Assembly (NCBI RefSeq): GCF_016919165.1
Contig: NZ_JAFFPS010000036.1
Location: 1 to 49,815, forward strand
Length of the DNA stretch: 49,815 nucleotides
Direction of reading: 5' to 3'
Source: Leptospira chreensis
Lineage (GTDB): Bacteria > Spirochaetota > Leptospiria > Leptospirales > Leptospiraceae
Shown here: positions 18,556 through 27,351 of the stretch, piece by piece
Position numbering within the stretch: the first letter of the stretch is position 1
How the letters are laid out: every line of letters begins with the position of its first letter
Notes under the pieces: generated by a model
Databases searched by the model: none
What the model saw: only the letters and a program-made list of their open reading frames with translations
What the model was told of the DNA's origin: nothing
Position numbers and translations under genes: made by a program

Positions 18556-18591
18556 ACTAGAGATAAGAAACAAAATCCTATGATCTCTAGT
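18556..18591. repeat. inverted repeat at the 3' ends of two convergent genes
   Basis: Arms ACTAGAGAT (18556-18564) and ATCTCTAGT (18583-18591) are perfect with an 18-base loop. They lie between the convergent FxLYD and 101-aa genes and overlap the latter's stop codon. There is no T-run, so a terminator role is weak. Confidence 0.35.
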
Positions 18592-18892
18592 CCCAATGTT
18601 TATGAAGGACTTTGTAAAAATTATCAATTGATTTGTCCAAGTTATGCGAACGCCAATAAGGATTGGCCTCAAGGGTGTCTTGGACAGTTTTAACCACACT
18701 CCGGGTAAAACTAGTACGATCAATTTTTGATCCTTTTTCTAGTTTGTCAAAATTTGTATTCCGAATGGAGAGTTCTTTTTTAATTGCCGTGGAAATAACG
18801 ATAACCGCTTCGTCTGACGTTAGGCGGTGTTCCATCACGAGCAACTCAGCTGCTTCTTTGATTAATTTTAGTTGTCGATCACTTACAGACAT
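18587..18892 (-). CDS. hypothetical helical protein, 101 aa
   Basis: I do not recognise this protein. It is short, charged and almost entirely helix-prone, with no signal peptide, membrane segment or metal motif. The start MSVSDRQLKLIKEAAELLVMEHRLTSDEAV resembles a small cytoplasmic regulatory or structural protein. It is convergent with the FxLYD gene and separated by about 110 bases from the plus-strand STAS gene. Being open and free of better alternatives on the other strand supports a real gene. Confidence 0.55.
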   Translation of the reverse strand: MSVSDRQLKLIKEAAELLVMEHRLTSDEAVIVISTAIKKELSIRNTNFDKLEKGSKIDRTSFTRSVVKTVQDTLEANPYWRSHNLDKSIDNFYKVLHKHWD

Positions 18893-19006
18893 ATAGAATG
18901 GAAACCAATCTCATCACAAAAGGAAAAGAAAAACAATTCAGAAACAAGAAATTCAAATGGAAAAATTCTTTCAAAAAATCCAATCATATAAAAATAGTTT
19001 TAAACC

Positions 19007-19291
19007 TTGGCAATTGTAATCGAAATCAAGAACAATGATCTTTCTTTTGATGGGCTCAGCGGATTCCGGGAAAGAATTATGTCTACCATTAACGATACCA
19101 AGGAAGACGTCGTCTTAGACTTTACGGAGATTTCCATGTCCTTGGACAGCGCCACCATTGGGGAACTGATGAAATTTCATGCGGCCCTAGAATCACAACA
19201 TTTACAATTACAAATTAGCGGGGTCAATAAACTCATCCGCACCGTCTTTCGATTGAATAAACTCGACACCATCCTCCATCTCATCGATTAA
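19007..19291 (+). CDS. STAS domain protein (anti-sigma factor antagonist-like)
   Basis: This 94-aa protein is one STAS domain: DVVLDFTEISMSLDSATIGELMKFHAAL contains the beta strand and the loop before the helix where SpoIIAA-type proteins are phosphorylated. A serine is present (Asp-Ser), so switching by an anti-sigma kinase is possible. Translation starts at TTG 19007; a TATAAA lies about 15 bases upstream but no ribosome site is seen. It ends 70 bases before the convergent sensor kinase. Pairing with a partner elsewhere in the genome is inference. Confidence 0.75.
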   Translation: MAIVIEIKNNDLSFDGLSGFRERIMSTINDTKEDVVLDFTEISMSLDSATIGELMKFHAALESQHLQLQISGVNKLIRTVFRLNKLDTILHLID

Positions 19292-19339
19292 AATCTACGG
19301 AGGAGTACTAGTACTTTCTGACGAACCCAAACCTGGTTT

Positions 19340-19354
19340 ATCTGATCATCAGAT
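19340..19354. repeat. short palindrome between convergent genes
   Basis: ATCTGAT and ATCAGAT flank a single C, between the STAS and kinase stop codons. Another 12-base palindrome (AGTACTAGTACT, 19304-19315) is nearby. No function can be assigned. Confidence 0.3.
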
Positions 19355-19361
19355 GCAAAAT

Positions 19362-20819
19362 CTATCGAATCGGAACGATCAATTCAAACCGTACTTTTTG
19401 TCCGGGATTCACTTCCACTTTTCCTTTCAATTGTTGGACAAGGAGATTCATGAGTTTGATCCCAAACCCTGCTTCTGAATTTTCCAAGGAAAAGGTATCT
19501 GGTAAGGGTTCCCCATTGTCCTGATACACAAATTGAATTTGGTATTCTTCTTTTATGATTTGGATTTCAATGTTTCCCACATCCTGGGAAAGGAAAGAAT
19601 GTTTTACCGAATTACAAATCAATTCATTTAAGATAATTCCTAAATTGTTTGCAATATCCGGTTTCACAACAATCGCAGTGGATGCATTGAAAACAAATGT
19701 GATATTTTTGGGATATGTTGATAGGATTTGACCTACCAAATTAGGAATGTATTCTTTTAGATCAATGGCATTACGATTTTGAGACCTGTACAAACGATCA
19801 TATAAGGCCATCATACTCCTTAAGCGACCAGCCGCTTCATCAAACTGTTCTTTCAAGTGATCATCGTCAGAAAAGTTGGCCTGCATTTTAAGAAGGCTAT
19901 AAACAGAAAACAAATTGTTTTTGATACGATGATGGACTTCTTGTAATAGTAATTCTTTTTCCTGTAATAATTGAGAGACTTTTTCTTCTGACTCGATGGT
20001 CCGTGTGATCAAAGTATGTAAGGCAAAAAAACGATTGATACTTCCATCGATAGAACGTAAAGGAACTATAGTAGCACTCACCCAGTATATAGATCCTGAT
20101 TTGGTCCTATTTCTAATTTCTCCCTTCCAAACATATCCATTCTGGATCATATGATACATTCGATCAAAAAATTCAGGGGAATGAAATCCAGAGTTCAACA
20201 AACGATGGTTATTTCCGATAAGTTCATCTCTTAAATACATAGAAACTTCACAAAACCGATCGTTAACATAAGTAATCTGCCCATTCCGGTCTGTAACTGC
20301 AATGATCGCATGTTCATCAAAAGCAAGTTTCAATTGGGAAAATTCAAACTGAGACATTTTTAGTTCGAATAAACTTTGATGGCTAAGGTCCGAAACCTTG
20401 GGTTGTAGCTCTGCCGAGCTTTGAGATTTCGAATTCGACTTTGCGTGTAATTTATATTCGGTGCCAAGTTCGTCGGTAATGTCCCGAGCAATGACAACGA
20501 TCCTTTTGTTCCCATCGGAATCAGGTTTGAGTTTTCCTCTGCATTCAAAGGTTAAAAAATGGCCTTCCTTATGAGCAATTCTCCAAATCCCTTTCGTTTC
20601 GGCACCGGGTGTTTGTAAACGAGAGATTTTGATTCGTAGTTCATTCCGATCCTCAGGATGAAAAAATTCATCTACAGAACGGCCAAGGATTTCGTGCGAC
20701 TCATAACCTAACTTGTACTTGTGGAATGAATTAGCATAACGAATCTTATCTGAAGCATCCAATTCACAGACTAAATCAGGAATATCAGAAAGTAAATCGT
20801 TGTAATTTGTTTGAATCAT
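19362..20819 (-). CDS. PAS-domain sensor histidine kinase (HisKA_2 family)
   Basis: From ATG 20819 this is a 485-aa soluble kinase. It has a PAS domain in the first ~120 residues (DIPDLVCELDASDKIRYANS), a second PAS at about 165-280 (ITYVNDRFCEVSMYLRDELIG, then a PAC-like segment), a HisKA_2 dimer and phospho-acceptor region (EVHHRIKNNL, His296/297), and a HATPase domain (GIILNELICNSVKHSF, DNGEPLP, GFGIKLMNLLV). There are no membrane segments, so it senses a cytoplasmic cue. The frame is open to a TTG at 20903, but a good promoter -10 abuts that codon, which supports the ATG. No response regulator is adjacent. Confidence 0.88.
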   Translation of the reverse strand: MIQTNYNDLLSDIPDLVCELDASDKIRYANSFHKYKLGYESHEILGRSVDEFFHPEDRNELRIKISRLQTPGAETKGIWRIAHKEGHFLTFECRGKLKPDSDGNKRIVVIARDITDELGTEYKLHAKSNSKSQSSAELQPKVSDLSHQSLFELKMSQFEFSQLKLAFDEHAIIAVTDRNGQITYVNDRFCEVSMYLRDELIGNNHRLLNSGFHSPEFFDRMYHMIQNGYVWKGEIRNRTKSGSIYWVSATIVPLRSIDGSINRFFALHTLITRTIESEEKVSQLLQEKELLLQEVHHRIKNNLFSVYSLLKMQANFSDDDHLKEQFDEAAGRLRSMMALYDRLYRSQNRNAIDLKEYIPNLVGQILSTYPKNITFVFNASTAIVVKPDIANNLGIILNELICNSVKHSFLSQDVGNIEIQIIKEEYQIQFVYQDNGEPLPDTFSLENSEAGFGIKLMNLLVQQLKGKVEVNPGQKVRFELIVPIR

Positions 20820-20903
20820 AAAGTTGGAACTTTGTAGCAGATAATGAAATCGAAAATACCCTTCGAGTACAGGATTACCATCCCATTCAGAATGGTCTAT
20901 CAA

Positions 20904-20932
20904 ATTATAGGAATCAATAGAATGGTTCTAAA
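20904..20932 (-). promoter_or_regulatory. promoter of the sensor kinase gene
   Basis: On the minus strand TTTAGA (plus 20927-20932) and a perfect TATAAT (plus 20904-20909) are 17 bases apart. Transcription would start near 20897, leaving an 80-base leader before ATG 20819 and excluding the TTG at 20903. Confidence 0.5.
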
Positions 20933-21045
20933 CGTTAAAACAATATTTTCTTCAGAAATAGTTTAATTCTTCTGTATACATAAAAATAACAACTGTTCCA
21001 CGAAAATAAAATGCTCTTTCTCGCTTTGGTGTTGGAAGTTCTTGT

Positions 21046-21465
21046 TTATTGGAAAATTTCTTTGGCTGCTTTAGGGTAACGGGACTGAATTCCATCCCAC
21101 CAAACATCTGTACTAAAAGCTGCTGATTCCGAAATTTGCCACTTTCCATTTGTTTTTTTAAACAAAGCTTCTACATGGCAACAATCGTAGGGTATTTCTT
21201 CGGATAGAGAGATTTCTTTTCCATCCTTTCTTTTGGCTGTTCCGCGAAACCAAGCGAAATCTCCAGAAACTTTAAAATGTTCTACAACAAATATAAACTC
21301 TTGTTTGAATTCATTGGAAAGATTGGCTCGTAAAAGATCCAAAAGATAGGTTCGTTCCTTCTCATTGGTTTTGTCTTTTGTTTTATAATCCAATACATGA
21401 GTTTGAGAAAAAACTCCCATACTTAAAAATAGAATCATCCCAATAACATAAAAAAATCGTTTCAA
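21046..21465 (-). CDS. hypothetical exported protein, 139 aa
   Basis: A signal peptide (MKRFFYVIGMILFLSMGVFSQ) is followed by a compact alpha/beta domain with a recognisable Leptospira-type segment: FIFVVEHFKVSGDFAWFRGTAKRKDG, then YDCCHVEALFKKTNGKWQI and SAAFSTDVWW. The layout resembles an NTF2-like or DUF4440-like fold but I cannot name the family. The paired cysteines could form a disulfide in the periplasm. It is downstream of the SDR gene with a 15-base gap, so probably co-transcribed. Confidence 0.7.
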   Translation of the reverse strand: MKRFFYVIGMILFLSMGVFSQTHVLDYKTKDKTNEKERTYLLDLLRANLSNEFKQEFIFVVEHFKVSGDFAWFRGTAKRKDGKEISLSEEIPYDCCHVEALFKKTNGKWQISESAAFSTDVWWDGIQSRYPKAAKEIFQ

Positions 21466-21480
21466 ATGAATTCTCCTACT

Positions 21481-22284
21481 TTATCTTACTTTTGCTTTTT
21501 GAATCATTTTAAAAAATAAAGACGGGTATACCGCCTGCAAAAACAATCCGAATTTTTCTTTGATACCGGAGATGACAACTTCACGTTGTTTATTGGCCAC
21601 TGCATGTAAAATTCGATGAGCACATAACTGAACAGGAAGTCCTGCTGCAATTACAGAATCCATAGTTCCCGTAGAGGATCCGTCCCCCTTTAATGCATTT
21701 TTGGAAATATTGGTTTGGATAAATCCAGGATATACCATAGTCACAAAAATTCCTGAACTTTCTTCTTCTGATCGCAAACAATGGAAAAAACCAACTAACG
21801 CGAATTTGGAGGCAGAATATGCGGCACGAAGAGGACTTCCCAATTTTCCTGCAACACTAGAGATCACGGCAAAATGAACTTCCTTTTTACCTAAAATTTG
21901 TGGTAACATCGCCCGAGTCATTTCAGCGGCTCCGTAAAAATTGGTGTTCATGATTTTTTCGAGTGTGACTAAATTGGTTTCCTTGGTTAAGGACCTTTGG
22001 CTGATCCCACCGTTATGAATGACGACCTTAGGAATTCCATACTTTTGCAAACACCGTTTGGCAAATGCTGCCGTTGATTTGTAATCTTCCAAATCCAACT
22101 TCTCTACAGCGTAACGACCCTTTTCTAAATGGAGTTCTTTGGCAATGGCTTCTAGAGTTTTTGTCTTTCGGGAAGCAAGTAATACTTTGGCCTTATGTTT
22201 ATACGCTTGAGCGACCAGTTCTTTTCCAATTCCAGAGGAGGCTCCGGTAATCCAAACCCATTCGTCTTGATAAAATTCACTCAT
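21481..22284 (-). CDS. short-chain dehydrogenase/reductase (SDR)
   Basis: This 267-aa classical SDR has the cofactor motif TGASSGIGKE at about residue 14, HNGGIS in place of NNAG, the catalytic serine (VISSVAGKLGS) and YSASK. The C-terminal part (LFLQAVYPSLFFKMIQKAK) is hydrophobic and could bind a membrane, as in DHRS7-like lipid-modifying SDRs. Cofactor preference cannot be told reliably, although ASRKTKT after the second strand suggests NADP(H). The substrate is unknown. Confidence 0.9.
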   Translation of the reverse strand: MSEFYQDEWVWITGASSGIGKELVAQAYKHKAKVLLASRKTKTLEAIAKELHLEKGRYAVEKLDLEDYKSTAAFAKRCLQKYGIPKVVIHNGGISQRSLTKETNLVTLEKIMNTNFYGAAEMTRAMLPQILGKKEVHFAVISSVAGKLGSPLRAAYSASKFALVGFFHCLRSEEESSGIFVTMVYPGFIQTNISKNALKGDGSSTGTMDSVIAAGLPVQLCAHRILHAVANKQREVVISGIKEKFGLFLQAVYPSLFFKMIQKAKVR

Positions 22285-22463
22285 ACGATTTCCTCTTAAG
22301 CTCTCTTCCCTTTTCCTAAGATTTCCACTAGATACGGATTTCCCACAACTTGTTTTTTAGGTAGGATGGATTTCGAATGGGGGAGAAAGATTATAAAAAG
22401 AAACTCACTTCCTTAGAGAGACGCCTACCGATCCATAAGTCGGGACCGGTAGTGTTTCGGAGT

Positions 22464-24473
22464 TTAGATTCCACCCTCGATGCGGAAGCTGGGACATTCG
22501 ATACGGTAAGGGGACCTGACCCCATCGGCGCCCAAATAGATCCCTTCGTGGACCAATCGGTATTCACCCGGCTTTGTATCGGCACTGGTTTCCCAAGTGA
22601 GATCCACACTTTCTTCTGCTCTAGCCCAGAAGCCTCGTTTTTGATAGAAAAACTTAGTATCAAAGTCGGCATCCGAACGAATCGGTTTCCAAGTAGATTT
22701 GTCTGAAACCTCCACCCATAAATAAGAAGCCACTTTCGGATACCCTACATTCGGATTTGCCGATGCGACTCGACAAGAGACTACTTCTCCTTTTTTGTAA
22801 GACTCTTCACTTGGTTGGATGATGTTTTGTGGTTTAGTGGAAACGGAATCAGCAGAAGGAATCTTCAATGGATGGACTTTTGCAGATAAATCCAATGGTA
22901 AAATGGTTGGGGATGTTTGCGGACTTCCATTCTTTAATTCAATAGACATCTGATGGAATTCTTGTCTAAGAGCATTCAAACTTTGAGGTCCATGTAATGT
23001 ATGTCCACCTTCATAGTTTTGCGTTCCGTATTCTTCTGGTGTTGTGATGTAACCAGAAAAATCATTGGTGAGCCCTGAGAGAACGATTTCCGATGTTTTA
23101 TCTTTCAAAACAGATAACACTTCTTTTTTAAGTCGTCTACTGGACATCGTTGTGACTTCATGTGGCATCACTAAAATGGTCAGATCGCCAACTAACACTA
23201 ACCCGTATGGAAGGATTTGCGGAAGACTAGGAATGGGTTTGGTTTCTCCCATCGGGAACAAAACTGCTTTGGGATTTTGACATTCTCTAAGTTCTTCTGA
23301 TGGAGATTGTAACATAAACTTGGCAATCCAATCAATGTAGAACCTTCGATTTTTATTTGTCATTCCTTCATGGAATAAAAAGTGTCCACCCCCTTCTTCC
23401 GTAGAACCTGCAGCAAAGGCATAACCATAGGCAGAAGGACAAGTAGTTTCTGTTTTACCGGTTTCTGAAAACTCTTTACTGACGGGGTGTTTACTCATAT
23501 CGATAAATCTTTGTGTAAACGAAATACCACCTGACAGACGTTTCCCACTCGATTTCAAAATCTCTTGGCTTGCTAAAAACTGTCTTTTACCAATAATAAA
23601 ACTACTATCGTAAATATCTTTTCCTGGCCCCGTATTGTTTAAATTTAAGTTAGGAGAGACATCTCCTTCGTTAGCTTGGGCAAAAATTGCAACAAAGTCA
23701 TTTAACCCTTGTTTTTTGGCTTCTGATTCGGAAAGTATGGAAGCAATCCCTTTGTTGTCTGAAGAAATCAATCGATTGTCAAAAGTAATGTTTGTTGGAT
23801 GTACTCCATACCAATTGACAAGTCCAATCGGAACACCTGCCACCGATACGGAGAGTTGCACCATCTCACGATCAATATTGTCAGAGTATTGTTTTCTTTC
23901 TGATTCGGGATTGGCAAGGTAAGCAGAAAGACTTCGGTTGATTCCGGCTTCACTCACAAACGTTTTCCCAATGGCCAACTCGGCTGGTTTTAGTTTGGAA
24001 TAGGCTTCTTTGATGGATTCAAAAATTCCATCTCTTAAAACAGCATAGGACTCAGAATAGAATTCCTTGGAATAAAAGGAAACTTCCGAATAATGAAAAT
24101 GGCCGGCAGGTCCACTATGAGTATGTGAAGCATTGATGAGAACGTTACCGTAACCAAAACCGGGATCCAGTTCGGTCTGAAGTCTTTTCACAACATCTCT
24201 TTGGATCTCGAATGGAATTCCACCCACCTCAGCCGTCACGTAAGCCAAAAGTTTTTTGGAAGCCTGTTCACGGATCACAAGAGAGCGCGCAAATTGTCTT
24301 GTGTGAATTCCAACCCCCGTTTGGTCTTCTCTGGCGTAACCCCAAAACATAACACCAACAGAAGGACCGGTAATGTCTTTTTTAGCCATAGCCGCAGAGT
24401 AAACCGGGCTCTCTTCCGACCCAAGGGAAACCGTGAAACAAAAAAGAAGGATTAAGAAAATTCGAAACTGCAT
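22464..24473 (-). CDS. neutral/alkaline ceramidase
   Basis: This 669-aa exported enzyme (signal peptide MQFRIFLILLFCFTVSLGS) hydrolyses ceramide to sphingosine and a fatty acid. The catalytic motif NEGDVSPN is present with the nucleophile at Ser273, and zinc ligands fit His117 (SHTHSGPAGH) and His225 (WYGVHPTN). Near residue 480 come TNDFSGYITTPEEYGTQNYEGGHTLHGP, another conserved block. The C-terminal ~130 residues form the immunoglobulin-like domain of the family. Full length and complete motifs suggest an active enzyme secreted to the periplasm or outside. Confidence 0.93.
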   Translation of the reverse strand: MQFRIFLILLFCFTVSLGSEESPVYSAAMAKKDITGPSVGVMFWGYAREDQTGVGIHTRQFARSLVIREQASKKLLAYVTAEVGGIPFEIQRDVVKRLQTELDPGFGYGNVLINASHTHSGPAGHFHYSEVSFYSKEFYSESYAVLRDGIFESIKEAYSKLKPAELAIGKTFVSEAGINRSLSAYLANPESERKQYSDNIDREMVQLSVSVAGVPIGLVNWYGVHPTNITFDNRLISSDNKGIASILSESEAKKQGLNDFVAIFAQANEGDVSPNLNLNNTGPGKDIYDSSFIIGKRQFLASQEILKSSGKRLSGGISFTQRFIDMSKHPVSKEFSETGKTETTCPSAYGYAFAAGSTEEGGGHFLFHEGMTNKNRRFYIDWIAKFMLQSPSEELRECQNPKAVLFPMGETKPIPSLPQILPYGLVLVGDLTILVMPHEVTTMSSRRLKKEVLSVLKDKTSEIVLSGLTNDFSGYITTPEEYGTQNYEGGHTLHGPQSLNALRQEFHQMSIELKNGSPQTSPTILPLDLSAKVHPLKIPSADSVSTKPQNIIQPSEESYKKGEVVSCRVASANPNVGYPKVASYLWVEVSDKSTWKPIRSDADFDTKFFYQKRGFWARAEESVDLTWETSADTKPGEYRLVHEGIYLGADGVRSPYRIECPSFRIEGGI

Positions 24474-24549
24474 CTTTCAAAGTGTAATGCTTTCGTTGGA
24501 AATGTCAATCCCGAACAATTGTCGACTAATTTTGCCGGAAACTTGCGAT

Positions 24550-24567
24550 CCGGAGGAGAATCTCCGG
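24550..24567. repeat. GC-rich hairpin in the ceramidase / DUF3817 divergent region
   Basis: CCGGAG (24550-24555) and CTCCGG (24562-24567) form a 6-base stem with a 6-base loop in the 226-base region between the divergent starts. No T-run follows. Apart from this I see no strong promoter or operator there. Confidence 0.3.
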
Positions 24568-24699
24568 GAATCGAGATGGTTTTTTAGATTCACCGAGGCG
24601 AGAAAGTCAGTGGATAGAAAAGGTAAGTCAGTGAAGAAATTAAGGACGAAACCAAAGAATCCGTGATTCTGGTGAATAACAAACTCCAAGGAAGTGATT

Positions 24700-25029
24700 A
24701 TGTTCTCTTTACTCCAAACCAAACTAGGCCGATTCCGAATTTTAGCCTTTTTGGAGGGACTTTCTTTTCTGACAATTCTCTTCATCACCATGCCGCTCAA
24801 GTACATCTATAAGAATCCAGAACCAAACAAAATCGTTGGTCTCGTACATGGCTTGTTATTCCTTTTATATTTGGTAGAACTATTCCAAATCAAAGTAGAG
24901 TTGGAATGGAAGACCAAAAAAACTTTATTAGCAGCACTGGCATCGGTGGTTCCATTTGGAACTTTTATCGCCGAAAAATATTTATATTTGAAATCCGATG
25001 CGGAAGAACCAGTCGAAACAAAAAAGTAA
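24700..25029 (+). CDS. DUF3817 family membrane protein
   Basis: This 109-aa protein has three hydrophobic helices and the DUF3817 pattern: LGRFRILAFLEGLSFLTILFITMPLKY, then VGLVHGLLFLLYLVELFQ and ALASVVPFGTFIAEKYL. I chose ATG 24700, which has AAGGAAG about 5 bases upstream, rather than the in-frame GTG at 24694. The function of this inner-membrane family is unknown. The cyclase gene starts 35 bases downstream on the same strand. Confidence 0.88.
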   Translation: MFSLLQTKLGRFRILAFLEGLSFLTILFITMPLKYIYKNPEPNKIVGLVHGLLFLLYLVELFQIKVELEWKTKKTLLAALASVVPFGTFIAEKYLYLKSDAEEPVETKK

Positions 25030-25064
25030 ACGATAAACACTTAAGGAATTGTATTGATTCTTTT

Positions 25065-27203
25065 ATGAGTTCCTCATCTAACGTTAGTATTGTGACTTTT
25101 ATAAAATCATTCCATCGCCACTCCCTAAAGATAGTATTTGTCTTCTGTTGCCTTTTCTCAGAGACTTTGTGGCCGGTAGAGTTAAGTGGAATTTTGGACA
25201 AACAGTCCATCGGGAAGGAGATTTTGATTCTGGAAGACAGGTCAAAATCTCTCACCATCACAGATATATTAAAAGAAGAAACCAATCAGAAGTTTTTTCC
25301 CTCCAAGGAAGAAATTCCCAATTTTGGACAAACTAACTTTCACTATTGGATCAAAATACCAATAGAAAACAAAAGCCAAGAACTCACAAAACGGTTATTA
25401 GAAATCAATTACAGCAATATTGATTTAGTAGAAGTTTACGCACAAACGAATGGCTCCTACCAACTCACCGATAAACTGGGAATGTTGTTTCCATTTTCCG
25501 ACAGACAAATCAAAAACAGAAACTTTCTATTTCCATTAGAACTAGATGGGAATACGTCAAACACCATCTACATCAAACTCTATAATGGAGGTGGACTTTC
25601 CGTCCCATTGACCATTTGGGAAAAAGAAAATTTTTCGTTACATTATGCAGACATCCAACATGGATTAGGATTGTATTACGGAGTCATGATTGTGATGATC
25701 CTATACAATTTTTTTATCTTCTTAAGTGTAAAAGATGTCAGTTATTTATACTATGTAACCTATATACTTGGATTTTTGGGATTACAATTAACACTAACGG
25801 GACACGGCTTCCAATATCTTTGGCCCAACTTACCCGAATTTCAAAGAAATGGTTTTGTATTCTTTAGTGGTTTTTGCGTTGCCTCTTTGATTTTATTTAC
25901 AAAACGTTTTTTAAATACAAAAAAGAATCTACCTAGTTGGTTAGACCAACTACTAAAAGTTTTTTTCATACTTCATCTAATCCAAATCCCCCTCACCTTG
26001 TTCTTTTCTCCAGAAATTACAGTAAAAATTGGGTTATTGTTAACCATTCCAGTTCCCATTCTTATTTTTGTTGCAGCAGTGATTAGTTTTTTACGCCATT
26101 ACCGAGCGGCTCGTTTTTTCCTTCTCGCCTTTACTGTGCTCATTGGTGCAAGTCTAGTCGTAGTTTTTAAATATTTAAACCTCATCTCAGAAAATTTTTT
26201 AACTGAGTATGGTCTTTATATTGGATCTGCTTCTGAAGTCATCTTACTCTCCATTGCCCTCGCCGATCGAATCAATATCATGAAGGAAGAAAAAGAAGTG
26301 GCTCAAGCAAAAGCCATCGAGATGCAAAAAATTCTCACAGAGTCCTATGCACGGTTTGTACCGAAAGACTTTCTTGCTAACTTGGGAAAAGAAACCATCT
26401 TAGATGTTAAGTTAGGTGACCAAATCCAAAAGTATATGGCAGTTCTTTTTAGTGACATCCGCTCCTTCACTACACTTTCCGAACAAATGAGTCCCGAAGA
26501 AAACTTCAATTTCATCAACTCCTACTTAGGAAGGATGAGTCCCATCATACAAAAACACAATGGGTTTATCGATAAATTCATTGGGGATGCCATTATGGCA
26601 CTCTTCGAAAGAAACATCACCGATGCTATTTTTGCGGGAGTGGATATGCAATTGTATTTAAAAGAATACAATTACCATAGAAATAAACAGGGGTATGTTC
26701 CCATTCAAATCGGAGTTGGGATCCATGCAGGATCTCTGATGTTAGGAACCATCGGTGCCGAAGAAAGATTAGAAGGTACGGTCATTTCGGATACCGTGAA
26801 TTTAGCTTCTCGTGTTCAAAATCTAACAAAGATTTATGGAGCAAAAATTGCTGTAACAGAAGCTGCAATCCATGCCATCGATGACAAACACATTCAAAGT
26901 TTACAATATAGATTTTTAGATCGTGTCCGAGTGAAAGGTAAAACCAAACCCGTTTCTGTTTATGAAATCCTAAACGGAGATGAGCCCATATTTTTAGAAA
27001 AGAAATTAAAAACAAAAGAATTGTATTTAGAAGGAACAACGGCTTATCATTCAGGAAATTTTACCGAAGCAAAGGAAAAATTTGAAGCGGTCTCCAAACT
27101 CTTTCCCGAAGACAAAGCAACCCAGTTATATTTAAAAAGATTGTTTCCCGTAACCTCACCTCTCCCCTTATCCACAGAAGAATTTCCAGAAGAAGAGGAA
27201 TGA
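25065..27203 (+). CDS. 7TM-DISM receptor with class III adenylate cyclase domain
   Basis: From ATG 25065 the product is 712 aa. A signal-like N-terminus precedes an extracytoplasmic 7TMR-DISMED2-type domain (about 50-200), then seven membrane helices (LGLYYGVMIVMILYNFFIF onward), a coiled linker, and a cyclase domain at about 455-640. Both metal aspartates (FSDIRSF, IGDAIMA), the Lys before IGDA and the Asp of SDTVNLASR that select adenine, and the Asn and Arg of NLASR are present, so it should make cAMP. A TPR-like tail follows. The DISM domain suggests sensing of a carbohydrate or other small ligand. I rejected an upstream extension over the DUF3817 gene. Confidence 0.9.
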   Translation: MSSSSNVSIVTFIKSFHRHSLKIVFVFCCLFSETLWPVELSGILDKQSIGKEILILEDRSKSLTITDILKEETNQKFFPSKEEIPNFGQTNFHYWIKIPIENKSQELTKRLLEINYSNIDLVEVYAQTNGSYQLTDKLGMLFPFSDRQIKNRNFLFPLELDGNTSNTIYIKLYNGGGLSVPLTIWEKENFSLHYADIQHGLGLYYGVMIVMILYNFFIFLSVKDVSYLYYVTYILGFLGLQLTLTGHGFQYLWPNLPEFQRNGFVFFSGFCVASLILFTKRFLNTKKNLPSWLDQLLKVFFILHLIQIPLTLFFSPEITVKIGLLLTIPVPILIFVAAVISFLRHYRAARFFLLAFTVLIGASLVVVFKYLNLISENFLTEYGLYIGSASEVILLSIALADRINIMKEEKEVAQAKAIEMQKILTESYARFVPKDFLANLGKETILDVKLGDQIQKYMAVLFSDIRSFTTLSEQMSPEENFNFINSYLGRMSPIIQKHNGFIDKFIGDAIMALFERNITDAIFAGVDMQLYLKEYNYHRNKQGYVPIQIGVGIHAGSLMLGTIGAEERLEGTVISDTVNLASRVQNLTKIYGAKIAVTEAAIHAIDDKHIQSLQYRFLDRVRVKGKTKPVSVYEILNGDEPIFLEKKLKTKELYLEGTTAYHSGNFTEAKEKFEAVSKLFPEDKATQLYLKRLFPVTSPLPLSTEEFPEEEE

Positions 27204-27351
27204 GTTCTACTAAAGTATAAAAACTCTTCGTTTCGCGAGTGAACCCGTGACTTTTACAAGTAACCATGACTGTCAATTCACTTAGTAGGAAATGCTCAAA
27301 AACCCTCGAGAGTTCCTTGCGGATTCCCGAGGGGGATTTTCTATAGGCCTC

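Noticed and set aside
20820..20903. TTG start at 20903 for the sensor kinase
   Set aside because: A TATAAT -10 element abuts that codon, so it would not be within the mRNA.
24906..25064. N-terminal extension of the cyclase over the DUF3817 gene
   Set aside because: It overlaps a well-supported gene in another frame; ATG 25065 is followed by a signal-like segment.
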